A DNA stretch of 11,422 bases. It comes from WVWW01 sp041568335. Lineage in GTDB: Bacteria; Acidobacteriota; Polarisedimenticolia; Polarisedimenticolales; Polarisedimenticolaceae. The notes beneath the pieces were generated by a model. That model was given only the letters and a program-made list of their open reading frames with translations. It was not told the origin of the DNA and ran no database searches. Of the stretch, positions 1 to 7,547 are shown piece after piece (the stretch's first letter is position 1; the number at the start of each line of letters is the position of its first letter). Location: contig JBFFZZ010000080.1 of assembly GCA_041568335.1 (NCBI GenBank), positions 1-11,422 on the forward strand, given 5' to 3'. Both the position numbers and the translations under genes were made by a program.

Positions 1-882
1 ATCGGGATCGGTCTGCAAGTCAGTCGCCTCAAGCAGACGAAGGAACCCGTCCCGCCATGGCTCGGTCTGCGCAACAAGATCGCCGACCTGCTCGTGTTCC
101 GGAAAGTGAGGGCCGCATTCGGAGGTCGTCTCGTGTTCGCCATCTCCGGCTCGGCTCCGTTGAACCGCGGCATCGCGGAGTTCTTCCACGGCTGCGGCAT
201 CCTGATCCTCGAGGGAATCGGGATGACCGAGAACACCTCGTTCAGCAACGTCAACAGGATCGACAACAACCGCTTCGGCACCGTCGGCCCGGCCGGTGAG
301 GGGGTCGAGATCAAGATCGCCGCCGACGGGGAAGTCCTGATCCGCGCGCCCAACGTGATGGCCGGTTACTACAAGGACGAGGAGGCCACACGCGAGACGA
401 TCGTCGACGGCTGGCTCCACACCGGGGACATCGGTGAGCTGGAGGACGGCTTCCTGAAGATCACCGATCGCAAGAAGGATCTGATCATCACCGCCGGCGG
501 AAAAAACGTGGCCCCGCAACACCTCGAGCAGGTGCTCAAGCGGTCGCCCTACGTCAGCCAGGCGGCGGCGTACGGCGACAAGAAGAAATACATCACCGCC
601 CTCGTGACGCTGGATCCGGAGACGATCCTGCCGTGGGCCCGGGAGCACGGACTGGGCGACAAGACGTACGAGGAGCTCGCCGGCGAAGCGGCCGTCCACC
701 GCCTCATCGAAACGGAGATCGAGCGGCTGAACGGGCAGTTGGCGCGTTACGAGACGATCAAACGGTTCTGGATCGTGCCCGGAGACTTCAGCGTGGACGG
801 AGGCGAGCTGACCGCGTCGATGAAGCTGAAACGGCGCGTGGTCGTGGCCAGATACCAGGACAAGCTGGACGCGCTGTACTGA
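1..882 (+). CDS. Long-chain acyl-CoA synthetase (AMP-forming), C-terminal part
   Basis: This is the C-terminal 293 residues of an AMP-forming fatty-acid CoA ligase. It enters from the left edge in frame 1, and its start lies outside the window. The enzyme activates fatty acids through an acyl-adenylate to acyl-CoA. ANL-superfamily motifs appear in order: ISGSAPL, the adenylate-binding stretch EGIGMTENT, the HTGDIGELEDGFLKITDRKKD block holding the ribose-binding Asp and the hinge region, AGGKNVAP, and a C-terminal LTASMKLKRR carrying the expected catalytic Lys. Full-length relatives have about 600 residues, so roughly half is missing to the left. The EGIGMTE and TDRKKDLIITAGGKN variants fit the long-chain FadD/FAA-like group better than acetyl-CoA synthetase; the exact chain length cannot be read from sequence. 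It ends in TGA inside a palindrome shared with the convergent neighbour. Confidence 0.93.
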   Translation: MGIGLQVSRLKQTKEPVPPWLGLRNKIADLLVFRKVRAAFGGRLVFAISGSAPLNRGIAEFFHGCGILILEGIGMTENTSFSNVNRIDNNRFGTVGPAGEGVEIKIAADGEVLIRAPNVMAGYYKDEEATRETIVDGWLHTGDIGELEDGFLKITDRKKDLIITAGGKNVAPQHLEQVLKRSPYVSQAAAYGDKKKYITALVTLDPETILPWAREHGLGDKTYEELAGEAAVHRLIETEIERLNGQLARYETIKRFWIVPGDFSVDGGELTASMKLKRRVVVARYQDKLDALY

Positions 883-893
883 CCGCGGTCAGT
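878..893. repeat. 16-bp perfect palindrome spanning two convergent stop codons
   Basis: ACTGACCGCGGTCAGT is identical to its reverse complement. It contains the TGA stop of the acyl-CoA synthetase (880-882) and, on the other strand, the TGA stop of the metallo-hydrolase (889-891). As RNA from either strand it could fold into a 6-bp stem with a CGCG loop. No T-run follows on either side, so it is not a classical intrinsic terminator. A role in bidirectional 3'-end formation is only a guess. Confidence 0.6.
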
Positions 894-1806
894 CCTCCGT
901 CTGCTCGGCAAACGCGACCTTGACGTTGCCCAGGACCCCGAGGCGCTCGTTCAGCTCGACGTGATCCGAGAACGCTTCCGGCAGACCCGGCTCGGCGATC
1001 TGCTCGGCGCTCTTGCCCGCGGCGATTCCTTTTTCCGTGATCTCCCAGATCCACTCGAGGTAGTCGCGCTGCACCGCAAGGTCCTTGGTGGAGCCGGTGA
1101 CCCCGAACTCCTCGGCACCGTGCCCGAAGACGAAGATCGTCTCGTCGTCGTGTGCCTGGATCGTGCGGTTCAACGTGTCGACCCAACCGGTGACGGAGGC
1201 GCCTCCGTTGCGGTCGATGAAAGGGCACCAGCGGTTGAAGATCAGATCGCCCATGTGGACGATGTTGGCCTTCTCGAAGTGGACCACGCTGTCCCCGCCG
1301 GTATGCGCGGGACCGAGGTGCTCGAGCGAGACCGTTTCTCCACCGAGGTCCATCGACCATTCCTTCGCGTACGTCACGTCCGCGTACTCCTGACTTTCGG
1401 TGTTGCCGCGTTGCTCCGCCGCCTTGCGCTGCAGCTCGGGAACGTTCTCATGCCCGACGATCCGCCCGACGACCTTACGGAAGACCGCGTTGCCGCCGGT
1501 GTGATCCCCGTGATGGTGCGTGTTGATCAGCGCATCGATCTTGTGATCCGTTCGCTCGCCGATGCCGTCGATGCAGGCCTGCGCATAGTCGGGCCCCTTG
1601 GAGTCGATCACGACCACGGCCTCCTTGCCGATGTACCAGCCGATCGTGCCCCCGCTCCGTGGCGCATCGAAGATGCCGATGTTGCCGCGTAGCACCGTGA
1701 ACGTACCCCCGGACCCCTGGGCCCAGGCGGGGAGCCGGGAGAGCAGGCCGGCCGAGGCTCCGGCGGCGGAGACGGAAACGAGAAAACGGCGCCGGGTGAC
1801 TCGCAT
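889..1806 (-). CDS. Tat-exported MBL-fold metallo-hydrolase
   Basis: This is a 305-residue metallo-beta-lactamase-fold hydrolase with an N-terminal twin-arginine signal: TRRRFLVS at residues 4-11, a hydrophobic Ala/Gly-rich stretch, and likely cleavage after AWA near residue 29. It should therefore be exported folded. The full dinuclear zinc set is visible: H97, H99, D101 and H102 in the HHHGDH motif, then H168 (GPAHTGGD), D187 (HMGDLIF) and H229 (FGHGAEE). The ATG start is supported by an AGGAGGAGG Shine-Dalgarno run at 1811-1819. Among MBL subgroups it resembles the broad class annotated as beta-lactamase-like or SoxH-like periplasmic hydrolases. Its substrate cannot be deduced, and no neighbour suggests a pathway. 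It converges on the acyl-CoA synthetase gene with 6 bp between stop codons, and is divergent from the TonB-like gene. Confidence 0.93.
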   Translation of the reverse strand: MRVTRRRFLVSVSAAGASAGLLSRLPAWAQGSGGTFTVLRGNIGIFDAPRSGGTIGWYIGKEAVVVIDSKGPDYAQACIDGIGERTDHKIDALINTHHHGDHTGGNAVFRKVVGRIVGHENVPELQRKAAEQRGNTESQEYADVTYAKEWSMDLGGETVSLEHLGPAHTGGDSVVHFEKANIVHMGDLIFNRWCPFIDRNGGASVTGWVDTLNRTIQAHDDETIFVFGHGAEEFGVTGSTKDLAVQRDYLEWIWEITEKGIAAGKSAEQIAEPGLPEAFSDHVELNERLGVLGNVKVAFAEQTED

Positions 1807-1894
1807 CGGGCCTCCTCCTGTTCGCGGGCGGGTGCCCTTCCCATGTTAGCTCGGTTTTTCGGTAGTTCTGCGAGGTTTTCGGCGCTGTCCCCGC

Positions 1895-1957
1895 GGCCTT
1901 GAAAGGCCCCACCGGGGGCCCCATCTTCCACCCCGGAGGAGATTCCCCCGGGGAATC
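1895..1957 (+). promoter_or_regulatory. Cluster of inverted repeats upstream of the TonB-like gene
   Basis: Three dyads lie in the 194-bp divergent intergenic region. The first is GGCCTT-GA-AAGGCC at 1895-1908. The second is GGCCCC-ACCG-GGGGCC at 1905-1920, which shares 1905-1908 with the first, so the two stems exclude each other. The third is a 17-bp palindrome, GATTCCCCCGGGGAATC, at 1941-1957, ending 43 bp before the chosen GTG start. The last could be a dimeric repressor site or an mRNA hairpin. High G+C makes short dyads frequent, so function is unproven. No convincing -35/-10 pair was found in this intergenic region. Confidence 0.35.
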
Positions 1958-2000
1958 CGTGCGCCGGCGGGTCGGGAGCCGTACGCGAGAGGGACGAGGA

Positions 2001-3854
2001 GTGAGTCACCGGATCCTGGTCATCGACCATCATCCGCACGGCCTCCAGCGGGTCGTCGATCCGCTACGGAAGGCGGGATACGAAGTTGCCGTCGCCCGGA
2101 CGGTCGCCGATGGAGCGTCCAAGTTCGGCAGCTTCGAGCCGGCGCTGGTGTTCATCGCAGCGCGGCTGCCGCGTACGCACGGGACCGTCCTGTGTCGCGA
2201 GCTGAAGCGCACCGATGCCGGGGCCGACACACCGATCGTCCTCGTCGTCGAAGGGACCGGTGTCCAGATCGATCTTCCGCCGCTGGATCAGTTCGGCGCC
2301 GATCGACTGATCCAGAAGCCGGTCGCCGCCGACGAATTGCTGACCCTGTGCCGCGAGCTGCTCGACAGCGAAACGACGGGCGTGACGCATGATCGCGATC
2401 CGGCGGCGCAGCCGACGGGCGCAAACGATGACGGCCTGAGTATCGCGCTCGAAGAGCTCGATGCGCTCGATTTCGATCTACCCACGGAGGCTCGTGAGAC
2501 GCCGACCCCGCCGGCCGTCCAACTGTCCGCCGAGTTCAACGAAGACATCGAGTCCCACATCGAGGGGATCCTCTCCGACGCCAAATCGGCCGCCCCGCAG
2601 CCCTCGACCGGCCGGGATCACGATGCGGACGCGGCGGTGATCGAGCAGCTCGATCTCGAAAAGGAACTGAAACTACGGCGGCGGACGGACAGGAAGTCTC
2701 TTTCGCAATCACCGGCGAAGCCCGCCCAACCGGTCGAGCCGGCCGCCACCCGGACGCCCGGACCGGCTCCCGTGCCGGCCCCGCCAGCCGCATCCGAGAC
2801 GACTCCGGGGGAGGCCGAGGAGCCGCCTGCCCCGGTCGCGGCCACAACGACCGCCGAGCTTCCCAGCGAACGGACGGCCGGAAAATTCCAGACCGCGGCG
2901 TTCACACGGAGCGAGACCTCCCAGCCGTTCCCGGCGGCCGCCGAGGTGGAGCCCGATGGCGGGTTGGCCCGCTGGTCGTGGCTCGCCATCCCGTTCACCG
3001 TGATGATCGTTTTCGGCGCCGTCTTCTTCATGGCACGGCCCAGGCCGGCCCCGCGATCCGCGCCGCCGCTCGCCGGAGCAACGCCGGGTGCCCCCTCCTC
3101 GACCACCGTGGACGTTGGGGTTTCCGATCCATCGTCACCACCCGACGAGACGGAGCCCGCCGCCGGGACGACCGACACGTTTGCGGCGCTGACGCTGCCC
3201 GTAGCGGACGAGCCGGGGATCCGAGCGGAGCCTCCGGCCGTGGAATCCAGGCCCGCGATCGAGCCTCCTATGGAAAAACCCGAGATCCGAGAATCGAGGG
3301 ATCCCGCACCACGAGCGGGGGTGCGGGAAACCGTCACGACTCCACCGGTCCAGGAGCCGGTGGTCGAGAGGCCTGTGCCACCCGCGTCCCCACCGGTGGT
3401 GGAAGCCGAACCCGAGCCGACGATCGAAGAAGAGCCGGTGATCGAACAACGTGAGCCTCAACCGGCTCCACCGCTGCTCATCGAGGAGGCCGACCCGACA
3501 CCTCCCGCCGTGCAAGACGAACCCCCACCCGAGGTCGTCGAGCCCCCCGTCGATGAACCCGTCCAGACGATCGCCCGGCCGCAGCCCGTCACACGCGACG
3601 CGGTCCTGATCCATCGCGTCGAGCCCAGTTTCACGAAGAAAGATCTCAAGAAGGGCACCGGAACGGTCGTGCTACGCCTGCGGATCAGCGAGGCCGGGAG
3701 CGTCACGCGTGTCCTCGTCGAGCAGGGGATCCCGGGCTCACCGGTCGAGGCGGCCGCCGTCGCGACGGTCCTACGCTGGCGCTACGAGCCGGCGCTCGAA
3801 AACGACCGTCCGGTCGAGTCCTGGACGACGGCTACGTTCACGTTCGCGGAATGA
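2001..3854 (+). CDS. Pseudo-receiver / TonB C-terminal membrane protein
   Basis: This 617-residue protein has a TonB-like C-terminal domain. Residues 2-122 have the alternating pattern of a CheY-like receiver domain. However, the phospho-acceptor position is Ala (FIAARLP, A53), the Thr/Ser switch position is Val, and only one acidic-pocket Asp (D9) is clear; the conserved Lys is kept (IQKP, K106). An acidic and then Pro/Ala-rich linker leads to one membrane segment at about 327-345 (nt 2979-3035). A long Pro/Glu-rich spacer (about 350-528) follows, then the TonB fold at about 529-617 with VEPSFTKKD and WRYEPAL. Inferred topology is a cytoplasmic receiver-like domain with a periplasmic TonB domain. 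GTG 2001 is chosen because the receiver fold begins at once and AGAGGGA (1988-1994) is well spaced; TTG 1899 and GTG 1959 are in-frame alternatives. No exbB or exbD gene is nearby, so energy coupling is uncertain. Confidence 0.85.
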   Translation: MSHRILVIDHHPHGLQRVVDPLRKAGYEVAVARTVADGASKFGSFEPALVFIAARLPRTHGTVLCRELKRTDAGADTPIVLVVEGTGVQIDLPPLDQFGADRLIQKPVAADELLTLCRELLDSETTGVTHDRDPAAQPTGANDDGLSIALEELDALDFDLPTEARETPTPPAVQLSAEFNEDIESHIEGILSDAKSAAPQPSTGRDHDADAAVIEQLDLEKELKLRRRTDRKSLSQSPAKPAQPVEPAATRTPGPAPVPAPPAASETTPGEAEEPPAPVAATTTAELPSERTAGKFQTAAFTRSETSQPFPAAAEVEPDGGLARWSWLAIPFTVMIVFGAVFFMARPRPAPRSAPPLAGATPGAPSSTTVDVGVSDPSSPPDETEPAAGTTDTFAALTLPVADEPGIRAEPPAVESRPAIEPPMEKPEIRESRDPAPRAGVRETVTTPPVQEPVVERPVPPASPPVVEAEPEPTIEEEPVIEQREPQPAPPLLIEEADPTPPAVQDEPPPEVVEPPVDEPVQTIARPQPVTRDAVLIHRVEPSFTKKDLKKGTGTVVLRLRISEAGSVTRVLVEQGIPGSPVEAAAVATVLRWRYEPALENDRPVESWTTATFTFAE

Positions 3855-3869
3855 CGTTCCCGCGCCGCG

Positions 3870-3875
3870 TAGAAT
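3870..3875 (+). promoter_or_regulatory. Possible -10 element for yjbQ (leaderless type)
   Basis: TAGAAT lies 7 nt before the ATG at 3883. A transcription start 6-8 nt downstream of the element would fall on or next to that ATG, giving a leaderless mRNA. No Shine-Dalgarno site precedes the gene and no -35 box is recognisable. The same hexamer and spacing recur before the CAP gene at 8453. Confidence 0.5.
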
Positions 3876-3882
3876 GGCGCTT

Positions 3883-4302
3883 ATGCGACAGGAGAGCACC
3901 GAGCTCGTGGTAGAGACGCGCGGCCGCCGCCTCTACGAGATCACCGATGAGCTGAACGCCTGGGTCCGCGCCAGCGGCATCGGCCACGGCCTGTTGACGC
4001 TCTACGTGCGCCACACATCGGCGTCGCTGACGATCCAGGAGAACGCCGACCCCGAGGTCCAGCGCGACCTGGAACGATTCCTCGACCGGCTCGTCCCGCA
4101 GGGGGATCCGATGTTCAAGCACACGATGGAGGGTCCCGACGACATGCCCGCGCACGTGCGCTCGATGTTGACCTCCACGACGCTCGGCGTCCCGGTCGCC
4201 TCCGGCCAACCGGTTTTCGGCACCTGGCAGGGCGTCTACCTCTACGAGCACCGGACCGCGCCGCACCGGAGGCGCGTCGTCGCCCACCTCGTCGGCGACT
4301 AG
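3883..4302 (+). CDS. yjbQ: YjbQ family protein (UPF0047, secondary thiamine-phosphate synthase)
   Basis: This 139-residue cytosolic protein matches the UPF0047/YjbQ family in length and motifs: HTSASLTIQENADP at 44-57, FKHTMEGPDDMPAHVR at 78-93 and GTWQGVYLYEHR at 113-124. Some family members show weak thiamine-phosphate synthase activity by genetic complementation, hence the usual database name; the physiological role is unsettled. I chose ATG 3883 because it gives the usual N-terminus and sits 7 nt after TAGAAT. ATG 3874, three codons upstream and in frame, would overlap that element. The gene begins 28 bp after the TonB-like gene and converges on pruA with only 4 bp between the coding regions, leaving no room for an independent terminator. 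Confidence 0.92.
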   Translation: MRQESTELVVETRGRRLYEITDELNAWVRASGIGHGLLTLYVRHTSASLTIQENADPEVQRDLERFLDRLVPQGDPMFKHTMEGPDDMPAHVRSMLTSTTLGVPVASGQPVFGTWQGVYLYEHRTAPHRRRVVAHLVGD

Positions 4303-4306
4303 CGGA

Positions 4307-5938
4307 TCAGTCCTTCGCCAGGAACGGGTAGCGGAAGTCGTGCGGCGGCACGAAGGTCTCCTTGATCGTGCGCGGCGAGACCCAGCGCAGGAGGTTGAGC
4401 AGCGACCCGGCCTTGTCGTTGGTGCCGGAGGCGCGCCCGCCGCCGAACGGCTGCTGGCCCACGACCGCGCCCGTCGGCTTGTCGTTGATGTAGAAGTTGC
4501 CCGCCGCGTGCGTGAGACGCTCGGTCATGTAGGCGATGGCCTCGCGATCCTGCGCGAAGATCGCCCCGGTCAACGCGTAGGGGGAGCCCGTATCGCACTG
4601 CGCCAGCGCCTTGTCGAGCGAGGCCTCGTTGTAGACGTAGATCGTGAGCACCGGGCCGAAGATCTCCTCGCACATCAGCTTGAAATCGGGTTTCCTCGCC
4701 AGCACCACCGTCGGCTCGATGAAGTAGCCCTTGCGCGCGCTGTACCCGCCACCGCAGAGGATCTTGGCGTCCTGCGAGCGCTTCGCGTGGGCGATGTACT
4801 TGGTGATGCTGTCGTAGGCGTGGCGGTCGATCACCGCGCCCATGAAGTTGGTGAAGTCGGCGGGGTCGCCCATCGTCAGCTTGCCGACTTCCGCGACGAG
4901 CTTTTTCTGCACCCGCGGCCACAGCGAGCGCGGGATGTAAGCCCGTGACGCCGCCGAGCACTTCTGCCCCTGGAACTCGAACGAGCCGCGGACGAGCGCG
5001 GTGACCAGCCCCTGGACGTCGGCGCTCCTGTGCGCGAACACGAAATCCTTGCCACCGGTCTCGCCGACGATGCGCGGGTAGTACTTGTAGCGGTCGATGT
5101 TGTTGCCGACGGTCTTCCACATGCCCTTGAACACCGCGGTGGATCCCGTGAAGTGGATCCCGGCGAGATCGGGGCTGGCCAGGACCGGGTCGCCGATCGC
5201 GCTACCCGAGCCCGGGACCATGTTGATCACCCCGGCCGGAAGACCCGCGTCCTCGAGCAGCTCCATGATGTAGTGCGCGGACAGCAACGACGACGAGGCG
5301 GGCTTCCACAAACAGACGTTGCCCATCAGGGCCGGCGCCGTCGGCAGGTTGCCGGCGATGCTGGTGAAGTTGAACGGCGTCACCGCGAACACGAAGCCCT
5401 CCAGTGGGCGATGCTCGAGGTAGTTCCAGCAGCCGTCCGCCGAGCCCGGTTGCTCCGCGTAGACCTGCTGCATGTAGTGGGCGTTGAACCTGAAGAAGTC
5501 GATCATTTCGCAGGCGGCGTCGATCTCCGCCTGGTGCGCGGTCTTGGACTGTCCGAGCATCGTCGCCGCGTTCATCACGTGGCGGTAGGGCCCGGCGAGC
5601 AGATCCGCCGCCTTGAGGAAGATCGCGGCGCGGTGCTGCCAGGGCATGCGTGACCAGGTCTCGTGCGCTTCCAGCGCCGCGCGGATGGCGCGGTCGACCT
5701 CTTTCTTCCCGCACTTGTGCCAGCGCCCGAGGACGTGCGCGTGATCGTGAGGCTTGACCGTGTCGGCGAGCTTGCCGGTGCGCACCTTGCGACCGCCGAT
5801 GCGCGCGGGGATGTCGATCGTCTTGGCCGACTGGCGCCTCAGCTCGGCTTGCAGCGCGGCGCGTTCCGGACTCCCGGGGGCGTAATCCAGGACGGGCTCG
5901 TTGACGGGATAGGGAACCTCGAAAATGCCGTTCGACAT
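4307..5938 (-). CDS. pruA: L-glutamate gamma-semialdehyde dehydrogenase (P5C dehydrogenase)
   Basis: This 543-residue aldehyde dehydrogenase oxidises L-glutamate 5-semialdehyde (from delta-1-pyrroline-5-carboxylate) to glutamate with NAD+, the second step of proline breakdown. It belongs to the stand-alone ALDH4A1/PruA type rather than the PutA fusion: full length, with the characteristic N-terminal YPVNEPVLDYAPGS and no proline dehydrogenase domain. Visible active-site residues are N190 in TPFNF, the FTGST nucleotide loop (263-267), general base E293 in GETGGKD, and nucleophile C327 in GQKCSAASR. The C-terminal PFGGGRASGTNDKAGS segment is also typical. The ATG has a GAGGAG ribosome site (5948-5953), 9 nt away. 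It is last in a leftward gene cluster, after an 84-bp gap. No proline dehydrogenase gene is in the window. Confidence 0.96.
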   Translation of the reverse strand: MSNGIFEVPYPVNEPVLDYAPGSPERAALQAELRRQSAKTIDIPARIGGRKVRTGKLADTVKPHDHAHVLGRWHKCGKKEVDRAIRAALEAHETWSRMPWQHRAAIFLKAADLLAGPYRHVMNAATMLGQSKTAHQAEIDAACEMIDFFRFNAHYMQQVYAEQPGSADGCWNYLEHRPLEGFVFAVTPFNFTSIAGNLPTAPALMGNVCLWKPASSSLLSAHYIMELLEDAGLPAGVINMVPGSGSAIGDPVLASPDLAGIHFTGSTAVFKGMWKTVGNNIDRYKYYPRIVGETGGKDFVFAHRSADVQGLVTALVRGSFEFQGQKCSAASRAYIPRSLWPRVQKKLVAEVGKLTMGDPADFTNFMGAVIDRHAYDSITKYIAHAKRSQDAKILCGGGYSARKGYFIEPTVVLARKPDFKLMCEEIFGPVLTIYVYNEASLDKALAQCDTGSPYALTGAIFAQDREAIAYMTERLTHAAGNFYINDKPTGAVVGQQPFGGGRASGTNDKAGSLLNLLRWVSPRTIKETFVPPHDFRYPFLAKD

Positions 5939-5985
5939 CGCTTGCGTCTCCTCGGATGGGGGTCACGACCGGCGACCGGAGGCGC

Positions 5986-5991
5986 ATTCTA
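5986..5991 (-). promoter_or_regulatory. Possible -10 element for pruA
   Basis: Read on the minus strand this is TAGAAT, the same hexamer found before yjbQ and the CAP gene. Here it lies 47 nt before the ATG, leaving a leader of about 40 nt that carries a good GAGGAG ribosome site. No -35 hexamer is clear at 16-18 nt. It would let pruA be expressed independently of the upstream genes. Confidence 0.35.
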
Positions 5992-6022
5992 GCAGTCGTT
6001 GTCGAAGGGAGGCAGGCGGGGA

Positions 6023-6292
6023 TTACTCGACTTTCTCGAGCGTCTCCTGCACCTGCTCGGCATGCTGGCCGGTGGCCCGACGCATCTGATTGAGATCCGG
6101 CAACCCGCCGCGTTGCAAGGCCTCGCCGGCCTCGTCCTCGCCGTGGGTCTCGGGGACGACCATCGGGGTGCCGCTGTCGTCGAGCTGCATCGCCGTCGGC
6201 GCGACCGACTTCCACTGCTTGGCGACCAGCAACAGCACGATCGCCATCACGACGACCAGCACCACCATCCCGAATCCGCCGCCTTTTTTCAT
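6023..6292 (-). CDS. Small single-pass membrane protein, unknown function
   Basis: This 89-residue protein has a short basic N-terminus (MKKGGG), one strongly hydrophobic segment at about residues 8-24, and a polar, acidic tail of about 60 residues ending in a helical Gln/Glu-rich stretch. The tail most likely faces the periplasm, held by an uncleaved anchor, although a signal peptide cannot be excluded. The ATG follows GGAG (6299-6302) by 6 nt. The gene starts 17 bp after the stop of the lipoprotein gene, so the two are almost surely co-transcribed, and the products may act together at the envelope. I recognise no family. Confidence 0.75.
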   Translation of the reverse strand: MKKGGGFGMVVLVVVMAIVLLLVAKQWKSVAPTAMQLDDSGTPMVVPETHGEDEAGEALQRGGLPDLNQMRRATGQHAEQVQETLEKVE

Positions 6293-6309
6293 CCGGTACT
6301 CCGACGCCG

Positions 6310-7500
6310 TTAGATCGGCTCGACCGACTCGACGTTCCTGCGGGCCATCTCGAAGGTGACCGATCCGCCGGTGACCCGCTTCTCGATGACCAGCGACCTG
6401 GCGGTCACCTCCATCAGGTAGCCCTGCGTTTCCTTGCCGTCTCGATCGGTGACGCGGACCTTGTTGCCGATGAAGTCCTGGATCGTGCCGGTGAGCGGTC
6501 GCGTCGTCGTGATCGTGCGTTGCTGGGGTCCGGTCTGCGTGATCGGCGCCGGGCCGGACTGCGGCGTCGAGAAGCTCGGCGTCGAGCTCGAGAACAGGCC
6601 GCCGTCCGACGAGTTGGCCCGCGACATCATCGCGCCCATCGCCATGCCCATCAGGCCGCCGATCGCGTTGTTAAACTCCTGCTCGTTCTTGGTCGCCAGC
6701 AGCTGATCCAGCGCGCCCTCGACCATCGTCAGCTGCATCATCGTGGCCGCCTTGTTCTTGGCCATCTCCTCGCCGGACAGCTTGGCCAGCTCGAGACGTG
6801 CCTCGGCCATGGTGTCGTCCCACTCGGCCGCCATCTCGGCCGGGATCCACTTGCCCTCGACGCGGGTGAAGTCCATCTCCTCGGTCGGTTGACCGGGGAT
6901 CTCGACACGAACACGCGCGCTGTCGCCGTCGGACGACAGCAACGTCGCCTCGGCATCGGCCAGGTTCAGTCCCGGCATCGAGCCGGTCGGTGAGATCGCC
7001 GCGAGCGCTTCGAACCCGTCGAACAGATCGCCGCCCGTCTTGGACAGGAACCGCTCGACATCGAGCTTCTTCATCCGATCGAGATCCGACAGGTCGCTTT
7101 CGACCACGATCTCGAGGATGTCGACCACCGCGTCCCAGGCCTCCTCGGCCTCGTCCCGGTCGTCCATCTGGGAGGCGAGCATCGGATGATCGAGGATGAA
7201 GTCACGCTTCTCGTCCAGCACCTGGGTCGCCTTCTCGACCACCTCGAAGGTGCGGTTCCAGAGCTCGGCGTCCATCTTGCCGGCGAAGCCGTGGACCAGC
7301 TCGGTGATGTCGCCCTGGTAGCTCGCCGGGAGGGCGTGCCACACGACCTCGGGCCGGCCGTCGGCCAACCCGTCGGTGACCAGCCGGACCGCCTCGTCCG
7401 CCGAGCCGGCGACCGGGGCCGGCTCGTCCTTGGAGCAGCCCGTAAAAAAGGCCCCCAAAACAAGTAATCCGAGACCAAAAACCGCAACATGTCGTTTCAT
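6310..7500 (-). CDS. Predicted lipoprotein with C-terminal LSm/SH3-like barrel
   Basis: This 396-residue protein of no named family starts with a lipoprotein signal: MKRH, a hydrophobic core, and a lipobox-like FTGC with Cys at residue 22, followed by SKDEP. The Phe at -3 is less usual than Leu. The N-terminal two thirds are mainly helical, with a segment resembling secreted DUF-type proteins (a VRVEIPG strand followed by VEGKWIP). A Ser/Thr/Gln-rich linker leads to a final block of about 60 residues (GTIQDFIGNKVRVTDRDG to the end). Its strand pattern looks like an LSm- or SH3-like beta barrel; that is a pattern judgement, not a proven match. ATG 7500 is chosen because the signal peptide begins there and GGGGAG precedes it. 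A further 49 in-frame codons upstream would destroy the signal. It lies 47 bp after the methyltransferase gene and 17 bp before the small membrane protein gene. Confidence 0.8.
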   Translation of the reverse strand: MKRHVAVFGLGLLVLGAFFTGCSKDEPAPVAGSADEAVRLVTDGLADGRPEVVWHALPASYQGDITELVHGFAGKMDAELWNRTFEVVEKATQVLDEKRDFILDHPMLASQMDDRDEAEEAWDAVVDILEIVVESDLSDLDRMKKLDVERFLSKTGGDLFDGFEALAAISPTGSMPGLNLADAEATLLSSDGDSARVRVEIPGQPTEEMDFTRVEGKWIPAEMAAEWDDTMAEARLELAKLSGEEMAKNKAATMMQLTMVEGALDQLLATKNEQEFNNAIGGLMGMAMGAMMSRANSSDGGLFSSSTPSFSTPQSGPAPITQTGPQQRTITTTRPLTGTIQDFIGNKVRVTDRDGKETQGYLMEVTARSLVIEKRVTGGSVTFEMARRNVESVEPI

Positions 7501-7547
7501 CGTTCCACTCCCCGATGGACCATCCAAAGCTCTGCTCGAGGCCGAAC

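Noticed and set aside
961..1692. 243-codon plus-strand frame inside the metallo-hydrolase gene
   Set aside because: The minus-strand gene has a Tat signal, all zinc ligands and a strong ribosome site, so the plus-strand frame is a shadow.
889..1806. Antibiotic-resistance beta-lactamase
   Set aside because: The MBL zinc ligands are shared by many hydrolases. The Tat signal and overall layout do not point to a known beta-lactamase class, so no resistance role is claimed.
1899..2000. TTG 1899 (or GTG 1959) as start of the TonB-like protein
   Set aside because: The added residues are Gly/Pro/Arg-rich and lie in the inverted-repeat region. GTG 2001 has a well-spaced AGAGGGA and begins the receiver-like fold directly.
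2200..3600. Tandem repeat array in the Pro/Glu-rich part of the TonB-like gene
   Set aside because: The Pro/Glu richness is compositional. I could not find a regular repeat unit at DNA or protein level.
4303..4306. Terminator between yjbQ and pruA
   Set aside because: There are only 4 bp between the coding regions, and no perfect dyad or T-run is found around the two stops.
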